Positions 1-12,135 are shown, counted from the stretch's first letter. The stretch: 39,992 nucleotides of DNA from Streptomyces corynorhini (GCF_003346515.1 NZ_QQNA01000125.1:1-39992); one strand, 5' to 3'. The notes: a model not told the origin generated them from the sequence alone. A program made the numbers and translations.

Positions 1-55
1 GGGTGTGGACGCTGATCACGCGCCGCGTTCCGCCGCGTGATCAGCGTCCACACCC
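1..55. repeat. Perfect 22-bp inverted repeat at the window edge
   Basis: Bases 1-22 are the exact reverse complement of bases 34-55, separated by 11 bases. The arm begins GGGTGTGGACGCTGATC. The repeat lies inside the open frame of the minus-strand gene that leaves the window here, just after its membrane segment, so the frame reads through both arms. A perfect arm of this length at the very first base is unusual within a coding region. It may be a fold-back assembly or sequencing artefact at a contig end, or a real hairpin. The sequence alone cannot decide. Confidence 0.85.
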
Positions 56-1331
56 CGAGGCCCACCAGCAGCGCCGTCCCCGTGCCGAACCCGGCCGCGG
101 CGACCAGCGTCATCGTGGCGCCCTTGTCCGCCTCGTCCTCCCGGCTCCGCCCGCCCGCGGCCTGATCCCGGTCGTCGGGGCTCACGCTGAAGTCGCCCGC
201 AGGGCCCGCGTACGCCGGGCCCTCCTTCGGCTCGCCCTCCACATCGACCCGCAGCGTCAGCGGGAGCGGCTTCTCGCCGAACGCCGCGCCGACCTCCGGG
301 TTGAGGCTGACCCGCAGGTAGTACCAGCCGGCGAACCGCATGTCCCGGTCACCGCCGCGGTAACCGAACCGGTTCTCATAGGCCACCGGCGGCAGCGGGG
401 CGAGGGTGGCCGTCTTCTGCTTGCCGTCGTACGAGAGCGAGTTGCTGCTGGCGACGAACCCGCGCGCCGGGTTGTACAGGGCCATGGAGAACGCGCCGTT
501 GACGCGCTCTCCGTCCGGCTGCTCCGAGCTGCTCAGGTCCGCGCCGACGAAGATCTGCTGTCCCCAGTCGACCGGGATCCGGTAGAAGAGCGACGCGCCC
601 GGCTCGATCTCCGTCGTCCACTCGCCCCCGGTCAGCCCCTTGGCGTCGTAGAAGCTGCTGCCGCCCGTACGCTCCCCCGTCCCGCCGTTCTCCGCGGGCA
701 CCGGGGAGGCGCTCGGCCAGGCCGACGGGGCGCGGGTGGGCCCGGCCTTGGCCAGCCCCGGCTCGGAGACCTGCCGGATCTCCAGGTCCCAGGACCCGGA
801 CGCGGCGGGCGTGTCGCCGAGCCGCTCCACGACGAGGTAGTAGCGGCCGGAGTCCCGGCAGGAGTACCCGCTCTTGTCGGCCGTCCGGTAGGCGTAGGCG
901 GCCAGCGGGCGGGGGAACTCGCTCCCGCTGCCGATACTCGCCTCCTGCGAACCGCAGTCGGATCCCTCGCTGTTCTGCAACGAGACCTTGATCCGGTCCG
1001 AGGAGTCGACCGGGCTGCCGGGCTCGGGCACGGCCACCGCCGAGGCGTACGTGCTCGTGCTCGCCTCCAGGTCCAGCCGGTAGACGAGCCGGGAGCCCGA
1101 CTTGATCGAATCCCGGTACGTGACCCCCTCGGCGAGCGGCCGCGCGCCGCTCGTGGTCGTCGCCCCGGTGATCCGTTCGGCGCCCGGCTCGAAGGCGTAA
1201 GGACTCGGCCCGTCGGCCGCCCACGCCTGCGCCCGCGGCGCCACCGGGCCGCAGACGACGGCCGCCAGACACATCGCCGACGCCCCGGCCGTCCTCATCG
1301 CCGCCCGGCCCCTGCCGCCCCGCCTGTTCAC
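1..1331 (-). CDS. Exported membrane-anchored protein, 3' end missing
   Basis: I do not recognise the family. The chosen start is GTG at 1331, preceded by a GGGGGAG ribosome binding site; about 443 codons are visible and the stop lies beyond the left edge. The N-terminus is a signal peptide: arginine-rich (MNRRGGRGR), then a hydrophobic stretch and an AQA cleavage-like site near residue 36. Two beta-rich extracytoplasmic segments follow, each opening with a 'G..L.YR' pattern (GSRLVYRLDL and GASLFYRIPV), which suggests a duplicated jelly-roll or pre-peptidase-like fold. The first segment has a few cysteines. Near the visible end, a hydrophobic helix of about 22 residues ends in WTLITRR, a typical C-terminal anchor with a basic inner flank. 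The protein would sit outside the cell, held by its C-terminal helix. The residues after that anchor come from the inverted repeat at 1-55 and should not be trusted. Confidence 0.7.
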   Translation of the reverse strand, partial: MNRRGGRGRAAMRTAGASAMCLAAVVCGPVAPRAQAWAADGPSPYAFEPGAERITGATTTSGARPLAEGVTYRDSIKSGSRLVYRLDLEASTSTYASAVAVPEPGSPVDSSDRIKVSLQNSEGSDCGSQEASIGSGSEFPRPLAAYAYRTADKSGYSCRDSGRYYLVVERLGDTPAASGSWDLEIRQVSEPGLAKAGPTRAPSAWPSASPVPAENGGTGERTGGSSFYDAKGLTGGEWTTEIEPGASLFYRIPVDWGQQIFVGADLSSSEQPDGERVNGAFSMALYNPARGFVASSNSLSYDGKQKTATLAPLPPVAYENRFGYRGGDRDMRFAGWYYLRVSLNPEVGAAFGEKPLPLTLRVDVEGEPKEGPAYAGPAGDFSVSPDDRDQAAGGRSREDEADKGATMTLVAAAGFGTGTALLVGLGVWTLITRRNAARDQRPH

Positions 1332-1520
1332 GCGCTCCCCCTTGCCCTCTCGGCCGACCCGCTCCGCGCTGCCGGTCCATCCTGCCCCGGCCGTCCCGCC
1401 GTTGTCTGTGCGGCCACCCGAATCACCGCGCTGCCCCCACCCGCCCGGTCATTTGCCAAAGCAATTCATTCGTTCGCTTAAGTGAATTCAATCACGTCGA
1501 ACCGGCCCGGGACAGCACGA

Positions 1521-1547
1521 AGCCCCGGCCGCTCGGCGGCCGGGGCT
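1521..1547 (-). terminator. Terminator after the DLW-39-like gene
   Basis: AGCCCCGGCCG is followed by its exact reverse complement after five bases (an inner C-G pair makes the stem 12 bp). It lies 21 bases beyond the stop codon of the small minus-strand gene ending at 1569. There is no clear U-tract, which is normal for Streptomyces hairpin terminators. Confidence 0.7.
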
Positions 1548-1568
1548 CGCAATTCGGACTGCTGCGTC

Positions 1569-1703
1569 TCACACACCCGAACCTGCGGGCACGGAGTCGG
1601 TCGCCTCCGTCCACAGATCCTGCTCGGCGCGGTCCGCCTGGATCTGGCGGTACACGAGGAGACCGCCGATGGCGGCCAGTGCGACCAAGAGAAGCTTCTT
1701 CAC
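1569..1703 (-). CDS. DLW-39 family small membrane peptide (44 aa)
   Basis: The start is GTG at 1703, preceded by a GAGG ribosome binding site seven bases upstream. The product begins VKKLLLVALAAIGGLLVYRQ, one hydrophobic helix with a basic N-terminus, followed by a charged segment containing AEQDLWTEATD. The 'DLW' core and its place next to the tRNA-Ile downstream of gyrA match the small actinobacterial DLW-39 family, whose function is not known. The size and single helix suggest a membrane-tethered peptide. A longer in-frame extension up to 1856 exists, but it has no comparable ribosome binding site and its extra residues look non-coding. The stretch upstream (1704-1895) contains repeats of AGTCGAC/AGTCGGC at about 1826-1865 and no other gene that I can support. 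Confidence 0.7.
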   Translation of the reverse strand: MKKLLLVALAAIGGLLVYRQIQADRAEQDLWTEATDSVPAGSGV

Positions 1704-1895
1704 CGCGCGACCTCGTCTTTCCTTGACGTAGGGGACTTCTGGCGCCCGACTATACACACCGGCCGATACCGATCGGTGACCTGCCCGCGCCTCGACTCGC
1801 GTCGTCATCGGCACACCCTCAGCACAGTCGGCACGGAGTCGACAGAGAGTCGACACGGAGTCGGCGCCCGGCCGACGCCCCGGTTCCGGTCATGC

Positions 1896-1931
1896 GAACG
1901 GCCCGTACGGATCATTCCGTACGGGCCGTTC
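1896..1931 (-). terminator. Terminator of tRNA-Ile
   Basis: Two perfect 16-base arms (1896-1911 and 1916-1931) around a four-base loop form a strong hairpin seven bases past the 3' end of the tRNA. The arm contains GGCCCGTACGG. Confidence 0.8.
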
Positions 1932-1938
1932 CTCGCGG

Positions 1939-2012
1939 TGGGGCTAACAGGATTTGAACCTGTGGCCTCATCCTTATCAGGGATGCGCTCTAACCAACTG
2001 AGCTATAGCCCC
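1939..2012 (-). tRNA. tRNA-Ile (anticodon GAT)
   Basis: On the minus strand the 74-base sequence starts GGGGCTATAGCTCAG and folds into a standard cloverleaf. The acceptor stem pairs GGGGCTA with TAGCCCC. The anticodon loop is CTGATAA with anticodon GAT, and the T-arm contains GGTTCAAATCC. The discriminator base is A. The CCA end is not encoded (CCG follows), so it must be added by tRNA nucleotidyltransferase, for which a gene (pcnA) lies at 32039. A tRNA-Ile downstream of gyrA is common in actinobacteria. Confidence 0.97.
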
Positions 2013-2014
2013 GC

Positions 2015-2049
2015 GCTGCCCCTGAAGATTAGCGCACTTCAGGGCCAGC
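2015..2049 (-). terminator. Terminator of the gyrBA-DUF3566 operon
   Basis: Arms 2015-2027 and 2037-2049 pair at 12 of 13 positions (core CCCTGAAG/CTTCAGGG) around a nine-base loop. It sits 22 bases past the DUF3566 stop and just before the tRNA, so it probably separates the operon from the tRNA gene. Confidence 0.65.
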
Positions 2050-2070
2050 CCCAAAATCGATAGCCGGTCC

Positions 2071-2763
2071 TCACTCGTCCTCGGCGAGCGTCAGCTCGAC
2101 ACCGCCCACGAAGCCCGCCGACAGGTTGTAGATGAACGCTCCGAGCGTGGCCAGCGCGGTCGCCAGCACGACGTCGATCACCGCGATGACCGAGGTGAAG
2201 ACGAGCACCCGCGGCAGCGACAGGAAGGACTGGAGATCGAAGCCGTTGCTCTCGTTGGAGCCCGTCGCCTGACTGATCGTCCCGCCGACGGTCGAGAAGA
2301 CGCCCATCGCGTCCATGACCATCCACAGCACGGCCGCCGCGATGACCGTGCAGATGCCGAGCGCGATGGAGAGCAGGAAGCTGACCTTCATCACCGACCA
2401 CGGATCGGCCTTCGACACCCGCAGCCGCGCCTTGCGCGTACGCGGTGTGGTGCGTGCGCCGGTACGCGGCAGCCGTACGGCGGCGGCAGCCGCGGCGGTA
2501 CCCGAAGCGGCAGTTGTCACGGAGGCTCCCTGTTGGCCCTGCTTCTGTCCGCCCTGCGTACCCGCGCCGCCCTGCGGCGTGGGGTAGGCCTGCGGTGGGT
2601 GGTACGGCTGAGCGGCCGGCTTCGGCTGCTCGGCGCCGTATGTCTCATACGGAGGCTGCTGCCCCCGGGTACCGGTCACGGTCACCCCCTGGGAGTCCGT
2701 GGCAGGGCCACGGGCACCGTTCCCTGCGGAAGCGTTCGATCCGGCGCCCGTGGCTCCACTCAC
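2071..2763 (-). CDS. DUF3566 transmembrane protein
   Basis: This 230-aa protein has a disordered N-terminal half (about residues 1-110) rich in Gly, Ala, Gln, Pro and Tyr. A basic stretch, RTRKARLRVSKADPWSVMKVSFLLS, leads into the DUF3566 domain, written here only to fix its position; it carries two membrane helices, roughly residues 126-152 and 186-215. The last residues are acidic (TLAEDE). The start is GTG at 2763 with a GAGGAGT ribosome binding site that overlaps the end of gyrA. Only four bases separate the gyrA stop from this start, so translation is probably coupled. The M. tuberculosis counterpart by position is Rv0007. The family is of unknown function and lies beside gyrA across actinobacteria. 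Confidence 0.88.
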   Translation of the reverse strand: MSGATGAGSNASAGNGARGPATDSQGVTVTGTRGQQPPYETYGAEQPKPAAQPYHPPQAYPTPQGGAGTQGGQKQGQQGASVTTAASGTAAAAAAVRLPRTGARTTPRTRKARLRVSKADPWSVMKVSFLLSIALGICTVIAAAVLWMVMDAMGVFSTVGGTISQATGSNESNGFDLQSFLSLPRVLVFTSVIAVIDVVLATALATLGAFIYNLSAGFVGGVELTLAEDE

Positions 2764-2767
2764 GCTT

Positions 2768-5434
2768 TTACTCCTCGTGCTCCCCGGCCGAGGACTGAGT
2801 GCCCTCGGCTACGACCTCGGCCGTACCGGCCTCGTCGGCCGCCGGGTCATCACCCCCGTCGACCTCTTCGGCCTCACGCCCCGCCTCGGCATTGCGTGCG
2901 ATACCGACCACGGCATCGCGCTTGCCCAGGTTGATCAGTTGGACGCCCATGGTGTCACGGCCCGTCTCCCTGACTTCGTTGACGCGCGTGCGAATCACAC
3001 CGCCGCCGAGCGTGATGGCAAGGATCTCATCAGTCTCCTCGACCACCAACGCGCCGACGAGAGAGCCACGGTCCTCCACGATCTTGGCGGCCTTGATACC
3101 GAGGCCGCCGCGACCCTGGACGCGGTACTCGTCGACGGGGGTCCGCTTCGCGTACCCGCCGTCCGTTGCGGTGAAGACGAAAGTACCGGGCCGGACGACA
3201 TTCATCGAGAGCAGTTCGTCCCCTTCGCGGAAACTCATCCCCTTGACACCCGATGTGGCTCGCCCCATCGGCCGAAGGGCGTCGTCCGTCGCGGTGAACC
3301 GGATCGACTGCGCCTTGCGGCTGATCAGCAGCAGATCGTCCGCCGCCGACACCAGCTCGGCCCCGATCAGCTCGTCGTCCGCGCCGGATTCCGTCTCACG
3401 GAGGTTGATCGCGATGACTCCGCCGGCGCGCGGCGAGTCGTAATCCTTGAGCGGGGTCTTCTTCACCAGCCCCGCTTTTGTTGCGAGAACGAGATACGGG
3501 ACGGCCTCGTAGTCGCGGATCGCCAGGATCTCGGCGATCTGCTCGTCCGGCTGGAACGCCAGCAGATTGGCCACGTGCTGACCGCGCGCGTCCCGGCCCG
3601 CGTCGGGCAGCTCGTACGCCTTGGCCCGGTAGACCCGGCCCTTGTTGGTGAAGAACAGCAGCCAGTGGTGGGTCGTGGAGACGAAGAAGTGGTCGACGAT
3701 GTCGTCTTCCTTGAGCTTCGTGCCCCGCACGCCCTTGCCGCCGCGCTTCTGCGAGCGGTAGTCGTCCGTCTTCGTGCGCTTGACGTAGCCACCGCGCGTG
3801 ATGGTGACGACGATGTCCTCTTCGGCGATCAAGTCCTCCATGGACATGTCACCGTCGAAGGGGACGAGCTTCGAGCGCCGGTCGTCGCCGAACTTGTCGA
3901 CGATGACCGCCAGCTCCTCGCGGACGATCTGCCGCTGCTTCTCCGGCGAGGCCAGGATCGCGTTGTACTCGTTGATCTTCTGCTGCAGCTCGTCGTGTTC
4001 AGCGACGATCTTCTGCCGCTCCAGCGCCGCCAGCCGGCGCAGCTGCATCTCCAGGATCGCGTTCGCCTGGATCTCGTCGATCGTGAGCAGCCCCATCAGG
4101 CCCTCGCGCGCGATCTCCACCGTGTCGCTGCGCCGGATCAGCGCGATGACCTCGTCGATCGCGTCCAGCGCCTTGAGCAGACCGCGCAGGATGTGCGCCC
4201 GCTCCTCGGCCTTGCGCAGCCGGAACTTCGTCCGCCGGACGATGACCTCGATCTGGTGCGCCACCCAGTGCCGGATGAACGCGTCCAGGGACAGCGTGCG
4301 CGGCACTCCGTCCACCAGCGCCAGCATGTTCGCGCTGAAGTTGGACTGCAGGTCGGTGTGCTTGTACAGGTTGTTCAGGACGACCTTGGCGACCGCGTCC
4401 CGCTTCAGGACGACGACCAGCCGCTGCCCCGTACGGGAGGACGTCTCGTCGCGGACGTCGGCGATACCGCCGACCTTGCCGTCCTTGACCAGGTCGGCGA
4501 TCTTCTGCGCGAGGTTGTCCGGGTTGGTCTGGTACGGCAGCTCCGTGACCACCAGGCACTGGCGGTTCTGGATCTCCTCGACCTCGACCACCGCGCGCAT
4601 CGTGATCGAGCCGCGGCCCGTCCGGTACGCCTCCTCGATGCCCTTGCGCCCCACGACCAGCGCGCCGGTCGGGAAGTCCGGCCCCTTGATCCGCTCGATC
4701 AGCGCGTCGAGCAGCTCCTCGTGGCTCGCCTCCGGGTTCTCCAGCGCCCACATCGCGCCGGCCGCGACCTCCCGCAGGTTGTGCGGCGGGATGTTCGTGG
4801 CCATACCGACGGCGATGCCCGCGGAACCGTTGATCAGCAGGTTCGGGAAGCGCGCCGGCAGGACCGTCGGCTCCTGGTTGCGCCCGTCGTAGTTGTCCGT
4901 GAGGTCGACGGTGTCCTCGTCGATGTCCCGGAGCATCTCCATCGACAGCGGCATCATCTTGCACTCGGTGTACCGCATGGCGGCGGCCGGGTCGTTGCCC
5001 GGGGAACCGAAGTTGCCGTTGGAGTCCACGAGCGGCATCCGCATCGACCACGGCTGCGCCAGCCGGACCAGCGCGTCGTAGATCGAGGAGTCGCCGTGCG
5101 GGTGGTACGTACCCATGACGTCACCGACGACGCGGGCGCACTTGTAGAAGCCCTTCTCGGGCCGGTAGCCGCCGTCGTACATCGCGTACAGCACGCGGCG
5201 GTGCACGGGCTTGAGCCCGTCCCGCACGTCGGGCAGCGCGCGCGACACGATGACGGACATCGCGTAGTCGAGATACGAGCGCTGCATCTCCGTTTCGAGC
5301 CCGACGGGCTCTACGCGCATCGCCAGCCCCGCCACCTCCTCGACGGTCTCCTGGACCACGGGGGCGCCAGGGGTGCCGGGGACGGCGGAGTTCTCGGGGA
5401 GGTCAGGGTTGTCAGGGGTGTTCTCGTCGGCCAT
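2768..5434 (-). CDS. gyrA: DNA gyrase subunit A
   Basis: An 888-aa breakage-reunion subunit of DNA gyrase (A2B2), which introduces negative supercoils using ATP. The catalytic tyrosine is Tyr155 in [10 protein letters not shown]. The quinolone-determining region reads [10 protein letters not shown] at residues 111-120; Ser116 and Asp120 correspond to E. coli Ser83 and Asp87, so the classical resistance positions look wild type. The GyrA box QKRGGKG is present at the start of the C-terminal beta-pinwheel, as expected for a true gyrase rather than topoisomerase IV. An N-terminal extension of about 40 acidic and proline-rich residues and an acidic C-terminal tail (about the last 45 residues) are additions to the core. 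ATG at 5434 is the start. gyrB ends 51 bases upstream, so the two form the usual gyrBA operon. Confidence 0.98.
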   Translation of the reverse strand: MADENTPDNPDLPENSAVPGTPGAPVVQETVEEVAGLAMRVEPVGLETEMQRSYLDYAMSVIVSRALPDVRDGLKPVHRRVLYAMYDGGYRPEKGFYKCARVVGDVMGTYHPHGDSSIYDALVRLAQPWSMRMPLVDSNGNFGSPGNDPAAAMRYTECKMMPLSMEMLRDIDEDTVDLTDNYDGRNQEPTVLPARFPNLLINGSAGIAVGMATNIPPHNLREVAAGAMWALENPEASHEELLDALIERIKGPDFPTGALVVGRKGIEEAYRTGRGSITMRAVVEVEEIQNRQCLVVTELPYQTNPDNLAQKIADLVKDGKVGGIADVRDETSSRTGQRLVVVLKRDAVAKVVLNNLYKHTDLQSNFSANMLALVDGVPRTLSLDAFIRHWVAHQIEVIVRRTKFRLRKAEERAHILRGLLKALDAIDEVIALIRRSDTVEIAREGLMGLLTIDEIQANAILEMQLRRLAALERQKIVAEHDELQQKINEYNAILASPEKQRQIVREELAVIVDKFGDDRRSKLVPFDGDMSMEDLIAEEDIVVTITRGGYVKRTKTDDYRSQKRGGKGVRGTKLKEDDIVDHFFVSTTHHWLLFFTNKGRVYRAKAYELPDAGRDARGQHVANLLAFQPDEQIAEILAIRDYEAVPYLVLATKAGLVKKTPLKDYDSPRAGGVIAINLRETESGADDELIGAELVSAADDLLLISRKAQSIRFTATDDALRPMGRATSGVKGMSFREGDELLSMNVVRPGTFVFTATDGGYAKRTPVDEYRVQGRGGLGIKAAKIVEDRGSLVGALVVEETDEILAITLGGGVIRTRVNEVRETGRDTMGVQLINLGKRDAVVGIARNAEAGREAEEVDGGDDPAADEAGTAEVVAEGTQSSAGEHEE

Positions 5435-5485
5435 TGCTGGTCAGTGTTCCTTTCGGCCTTGTCGAATCCGTCAGCTGAGACCGAC

Positions 5486-8114
<2,629 letters not shown>

Positions 8115-8792
8115 TCAGCCGTACGTGTCGCCCGGCCCCTGGCTGCCCGGGGCCCGCAGTCGGCCCGAGCGCGACGGCGGTCCGCCGGGGCCCAGGACCT
8201 TGATCGTCCGTACCGTGCCGTGCCCCAGGTCCTCGTTCAGCCGGGCCACCAGCCGGGGCGCCAGCAGCCGCAGCTGCGTCGCCCACGCCGTCGAGTCGCA
8301 CCGTACGGTCAGCACCCGCTCGTCACGCGCGTCGTCGTAGCGCTGTGGCACGCAGTGCTTGGCCAGGTCCTCGCCGACGATCTGCGGCCACCGGCCCATC
8401 ACACCGCCCACCGCCGCGGGCGTCTCCCAGCCGCGCTCGGTGATCAGCCGGTTGATCGCGGCCCCGAGCGGCAGCGGGTCGCGGCCGTCCGCACCGGATC
8501 CGGACCGCAGCCCGCCGCCCCGTCTGGCCTGCTTCTTCTGCTGTACGGCGGCGCCGCGCGCCCGTGCCTGCTCCTTCGCCGCGCGCAGCGCGACCCGCGC
8601 CAGGTCCACGCCCGACGCCTCGGGAGCCGGGGACGGGGAGGGCTCGCTCCCGGCGGGGTCCCGCGCGCCGAGTCCGGGCAGTTCGGCGGACGGCTGCGCG
8701 GCGCGCGGTCCTGAAGGCCGCCCTGAAGGTGGCCCCGAAGACCGCCCCGAAGGCCGTTCCGCCGGGTCGGGCGCCGTGCCACGGCCGCTCAT
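8115..8792 (-). CDS. DUF721 (DciA-like) protein
   Basis: A 225-aa protein. About residues 1-90 are disordered, rich in Pro, Ser, Gly and Arg. The conserved DUF721 core follows (about 100-200): [65 protein letters not shown] and [13 protein letters not shown]721 contains DciA, which interacts with and helps load the replicative helicase DnaB in bacteria without DnaC or DnaI. No other helicase loader is visible in this window. The ATG start overlaps the recF stop by four bases (ATGA), so it is translated with recF. Its place equals Rv0004 of M. tuberculosis. The loader role is inferred from the family. Confidence 0.85.
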   Translation of the reverse strand: MSGRGTAPDPAERPSGRSSGPPSGRPSGPRAAQPSAELPGLGARDPAGSEPSPSPAPEASGVDLARVALRAAKEQARARGAAVQQKKQARRGGGLRSGSGADGRDPLPLGAAINRLITERGWETPAAVGGVMGRWPQIVGEDLAKHCVPQRYDDARDERVLTVRCDSTAWATQLRLLAPRLVARLNEDLGHGTVRTIKVLGPGGPPSRSGRLRAPGSQGPGDTYG

Positions 8793-9913
8793 ACCCGCTC
8801 CACCGCGCCGTCGGCGACCGCGAACCGCGCCCCCGCCAGCACGCCCGGCACATCGTCGTCCACGGCGGCCGTCACCAGCACCTGCTCGCCCGGGACCACC
8901 AGCTCGGCCAGCCGCTCGCGCCGCCGCGCGTCCAGCTCGGCGAAGACGTCGTCCAGGACCAGCACCGGCTCGTTCCCCTCGGAGCGCAGCAGATCGTACG
9001 AGGCCAGCCGCAGCGCCAGCGCGTACGACCAGGACTCGCCGTGGCTCGCGTACCCCTTGGCCGGGAGCCGGCCGAGCTTGAGCACCAGGTCGTCCCGGTG
9101 CGGCCCGACCAGCGTCACGCCCCGTTCGATCTCCTGCTTGCGCACACCGGCCAGCGCGGCGAGCAGCGCCTCGTACGCCTCGTCGCGCGAGCCGATTCCC
9201 GGCTCCTCGGTGGCGGAACGGTACTCCAGGGCCACCGGACCGCCCCCGGGCGCCAGCTGGTCGTACGCCTTGTCGGTCAGCGGCTGCAGGGTCGCGATCA
9301 GATCCGTCCGCTGCGTGAGCAGCTCCGCGCCCACCCGCGCCAGGTGCTGGTCCCAGACGTCCAGCGTCGACAGGTCCATGCCACGGCCACCGTGCCGCCG
9401 CGCCATCGCCGCCGACTTCAGCAGCGTATTGCGCTGTCGCAGCACGCGGTCGTAGTCCGAGCGCACCCCCGCCATCCGGGGGGAGCGCGCGGTGATCAGC
9501 TCGTCCAGGAAGCGGCGGCGCTCGCCGGGATCGCCCTTGATCAGCGCCAGATCCTCCGGCGCGAACAGCACGGTCCGTACGATGCCCAGCACGTCACGCG
9601 GTCTGACCTGCGATGACCTGTTGACACGCGCCCGGTTCGCGCGGCCGGGGGTGAGTTCCAGCTCGACCAGCTGCGACCGCTCGCCCTGCGTCACGGCGGC
9701 CCGGATCACCGCGCGCTCCGCTCCCATCCGCACCAGCGGGGCGTCGGAGGAGACGCGATGGCTGCCGAGGGTCGCCAGATAGCCGACGGCCTCGACCAGA
9801 TTGGTCTTGCCCTGGCCGTTCGCGCCCACGAACGCCGTGACGCCCGGATCGAGAGGGACCTCGACCCGGGCGTAGGACCGGAAGTCGGCCAGCGACAGAT
9901 GCGTGACATGCAT
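8789..9913 (-). CDS. recF: DNA replication and repair protein RecF
   Basis: A 374-aa SMC-like ATPase that with RecO and RecR helps load RecA at gaps. The Walker A motif is GANGQGKTN at about residues 30-38, an ABC-type signature appears in [18 protein letters not shown], and Walker B is [13 protein letters not shown] near residue 330. The N-terminus [15 protein letters not shown] matches the family's usual start. The length is typical. In this window gnd lies between dnaN and recF. The 126 bases between gnd and recF hold a short hairpin (GAAGCC/GGCTTC at 9960-9975) and no other gene. The ribosome binding site at the ATG is weak. Confidence 0.97.
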   Translation of the reverse strand: MHVTHLSLADFRSYARVEVPLDPGVTAFVGANGQGKTNLVEAVGYLATLGSHRVSSDAPLVRMGAERAVIRAAVTQGERSQLVELELTPGRANRARVNRSSQVRPRDVLGIVRTVLFAPEDLALIKGDPGERRRFLDELITARSPRMAGVRSDYDRVLRQRNTLLKSAAMARRHGGRGMDLSTLDVWDQHLARVGAELLTQRTDLIATLQPLTDKAYDQLAPGGGPVALEYRSATEEPGIGSRDEAYEALLAALAGVRKQEIERGVTLVGPHRDDLVLKLGRLPAKGYASHGESWSYALALRLASYDLLRSEGNEPVLVLDDVFAELDARRRERLAELVVPGEQVLVTAAVDDDVPGVLAGARFAVADGAVERV

Positions 9914-10039
9914 GGGCGTGCGCGGGCCTCTCCCGGTCCTGGCTCTTCTCGGTGCTTCTGAAGCCTCTGGGCTTCCGGGCGCTCGGGCGCGGGTGCCTGG
10001 GCGCTGCTGTGCGCGGGTGCCTCTGTGCGGCTGCTTCTT

Positions 10040-10927
10040 CTACTTCTTCGGAGCGTTCGACTCGACCGCGTGGCCGCCGAACTGGTTGCGCAGCGCGGCG
10101 ATCATCTTCATCTGCGGCGAGTCGTCCTGGCGGGAGGCGAACCGCGCGAAGAGGGAAGCGGTGATCGCGGGCAGCGGCACCGCGTTGTCGATGGCCGCCT
10201 CGACCGTCCAGCGGCCCTCTCCGGAGTCCTGCGCGAAGCCGCGCAGCTCGGCCAGGTGCTCGTCCTCGTCGAGGGCGTTGACGGCCAGGTCCAGCAGCCA
10301 GGAACGGATGACCGTGCCCTCCTGCCAGGACCGGAAGACCTCCCGGACGTCGGTGACCGAGTCGACCTTCTCCAGCAGCTCCCAGCCCTCGGCGTACGCC
10401 TGCATCATCGCGTACTCGATGCCGTTGTGGACCATCTTGGCGAAGTGCCCGGCGCCGACCTTGCCGGCGTGGACCGAGCCGAAGTGGCCCTCGGGCTTGA
10501 GCGCGTCGAAGATCGGCTGGACCTTCGCGACGTTCTCGGCGTCGCCGCCGTACATCAGCGCGTAGCCGTTCTCCAGGCCCCAGACGCCGCCGGAGACACC
10601 GCAGTCGAGGAAGCCGACGCCCTTGATGCCCAGCTCGACCGCGTGCCTCTCGTCGTCCGTCCAGCGGGAGTTCCCGCCGTCGACCACGACATCGCCCGGG
10701 GAGAGCAGCTCGGCCAGCTCGTCGACCGTCGCCTGCGTCGCGGCGCCCGCCGGAACCATCACCCACACCACGCGCGGGCCCTTGAGCTTGCCCACCAGCT
10801 CCTGAAGGCTGTGCACATCGGCGAGGTCCGGATTGCGGTCGTATCCGATGACAGTGTGGCCGGCGCGGCGGATGCGCTCGCGCATGTTGCCGCCCATCTT
10901 GCCGAGACCGACGAGACCGAGCTCCAT
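10040..10927 (-). CDS. gnd: 6-phosphogluconate dehydrogenase, short (decarboxylating) type
   Basis: A 295-aa enzyme that oxidises 6-phosphogluconate to ribulose 5-phosphate and CO2 in the pentose phosphate pathway. The N-terminal Rossmann site is GLVGLGKMGGNM. The substrate signatures DGGNS, GVSGGVWGLENGY and the catalytic lysine region GHFAKMVHNGIEYAMMQAYAE (positions about 165-185) are all present. At about 295 residues it belongs to the short class, which tends to use NAD, rather than the classical class of about 470 residues; that cofactor preference is inferred from length only. The gene lies between dnaN and recF, as I recall for Streptomyces and M. smegmatis. It may provide ribose phosphate near the replication genes, but that link is only positional. 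Confidence 0.93.
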   Translation of the reverse strand: MELGLVGLGKMGGNMRERIRRAGHTVIGYDRNPDLADVHSLQELVGKLKGPRVVWVMVPAGAATQATVDELAELLSPGDVVVDGGNSRWTDDERHAVELGIKGVGFLDCGVSGGVWGLENGYALMYGGDAENVAKVQPIFDALKPEGHFGSVHAGKVGAGHFAKMVHNGIEYAMMQAYAEGWELLEKVDSVTDVREVFRSWQEGTVIRSWLLDLAVNALDEDEHLAELRGFAQDSGEGRWTVEAAIDNAVPLPAITASLFARFASRQDDSPQMKMIAALRNQFGGHAVESNAPKK

Positions 10928-10960
10928 CAGGCGTTCCTTAAGCGTTGAGGCGATTCGTAC

Positions 10961-10988
10961 CCGGGTCCGAGCCTACGCCCGGACCCGG
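10961..10988 (-). terminator. Hairpin between dnaN and gnd
   Basis: CCGGGTCCG and its exact reverse complement form a 9-bp stem with a 10-base loop, 17 bases past the dnaN stop. It may end or attenuate dnaN transcripts before gnd. Confidence 0.55.
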
Positions 10989-11004
10989 CCACTCACCTGT
11001 GGGG

Positions 11005-12135
11005 TCAGCCGCTCAGGCGTACCGGCATGATCAAGTACTTGTACGCCTCGTCCGCCTCCGCCTTCACATCCGCCTTGCCGCTGAGCAGCGCCGGCTTCGT
11101 GGAGGTCGTGAAGGACAGCTGCGCCACCGGTGAGTCGATCGCGCTGAGACCGTCCAGCAGGAAGGTCGGGTTGAAGGCGATCGAGATGTCGTCGCCGTCC
11201 AGCTGAGCGTCCACCCGCTCCACCGCCTGCGCGTCGTCGCTGGAGCCCGCCTCCAGGATCAGCACGCCCTGCTCGAAGCTGAGCCGTACGGGTGTGTTGC
11301 GCTCGGCGACCAGGGCCACCCGCTTGACGGCCTCGACGAACGGAGCGGTCTCGATGACCGCGACCGAGTTGAACTCGGTCGGGAACAGCGTCCGGTACTT
11401 CGGCAGGTCGCCTTCGAGCAGCCGGGTGGTGGTGCGCCGGCCCGCGCCCTCGAAGCCGATGAGCCCCTCGCCCGCACCCGACCCGGAGAGCGCCAGGGTG
11501 ACCGTGTCACCGCTGGTGAGCGCCTTGGCGGTGTCCAGCAGCGTCTTGGCGGGCACCAGCGCGACGGCGGAGATGTCCGCGGCCTCCGGCTTCCAGAGGA
11601 ACTCGCGGACGGCGAAGCGGTAGCGGTCGGTCGAGGCCAGGGTGACGGTGTCGCCCTCGATCTCGATCCGTACGCCGGTCAGCACAGGCAGGGTGTCGTC
11701 ACGGCCCGCGGCGATGGCCACCTGGGCGGCGGCCGAGGCGAAGACCTCGCCGGGCACGGTGCCGGTCGCGGTGGGCATCTGCGGCAGCGCCGGGTACTCG
11801 TCCACAGGCAGTGTGTGCAGCGTGAAGCGGGAGGACCCGCAGACCACCGTCGCCCGTACACCGTCTGTGGAGATCTCCACCGGCCGGTTGGGGAGGGCGC
11901 GGCAGATGTCGGCGAGCAGCCGGCCCGATACGAGGACCGTCCCGTCCTCCTCGACCTCCGCGTCCACCGAGACCCGTGCCGAGACCTCGTAGTCGAAGCT
12001 GGAGAAGCTGAGGGCGCCGTCCTCCGCCTTCAGCAGAAGGCCCGCGAGAACGGGGGCCGGCGGACGGGCCGGGAGGCTGCGGGCCACCCAGGCCACCGCC
12101 TCAGCGAGTACGTCGCGCTCCACCCGGATCTTCAC
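11005..12135 (-). CDS. dnaN: DNA polymerase III beta subunit (sliding clamp)
   Basis: A 376-aa ring-forming clamp that tethers DNA polymerase III. The three repeated clamp domains are visible, and the C-terminus ends in YKYLIMPVRLSG, the typical clamp ending (MPVRL) that lines the partner-binding pocket. I chose GTG at 12135 because AGGAGG lies upstream at the right spacing and the protein then begins VKIRVERDVLAEAV, matching the family's start and length. The frame stays open further upstream to 12564, but that is oriC DNA. It is transcribed away from oriC in the same direction as fork movement on this side. Confidence 0.98.
   Translation of the reverse strand: MKIRVERDVLAEAVAWVARSLPARPPAPVLAGLLLKAEDGALSFSSFDYEVSARVSVDAEVEEDGTVLVSGRLLADICRALPNRPVEISTDGVRATVVCGSSRFTLHTLPVDEYPALPQMPTATGTVPGEVFASAAAQVAIAAGRDDTLPVLTGVRIEIEGDTVTLASTDRYRFAVREFLWKPEAADISAVALVPAKTLLDTAKALTSGDTVTLALSGSGAGEGLIGFEGAGRRTTTRLLEGDLPKYRTLFPTEFNSVAVIETAPFVEAVKRVALVAERNTPVRLSFEQGVLILEAGSSDDAQAVERVDAQLDGDDISIAFNPTFLLDGLSAIDSPVAQLSFTTSTKPALLSGKADVKAEADEAYKYLIMPVRLSG

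Noticed and set aside
3..1481. A 492-codon plus-strand frame at the left edge
   Set aside because: It is opposite the signal-peptide-bearing minus-strand gene, and its first residues are merely the mirror copy made by the inverted repeat.
1482..2063. An open frame across the tRNA-Ile region on the plus strand
   Set aside because: It runs antisense through the DLW-39-like gene, the tRNA and two terminators.
11798..11806. A TCGTCCACA sequence inside dnaN
   Set aside because: It is a single one-mismatch DnaA box in coding DNA with no neighbours; expected by chance.
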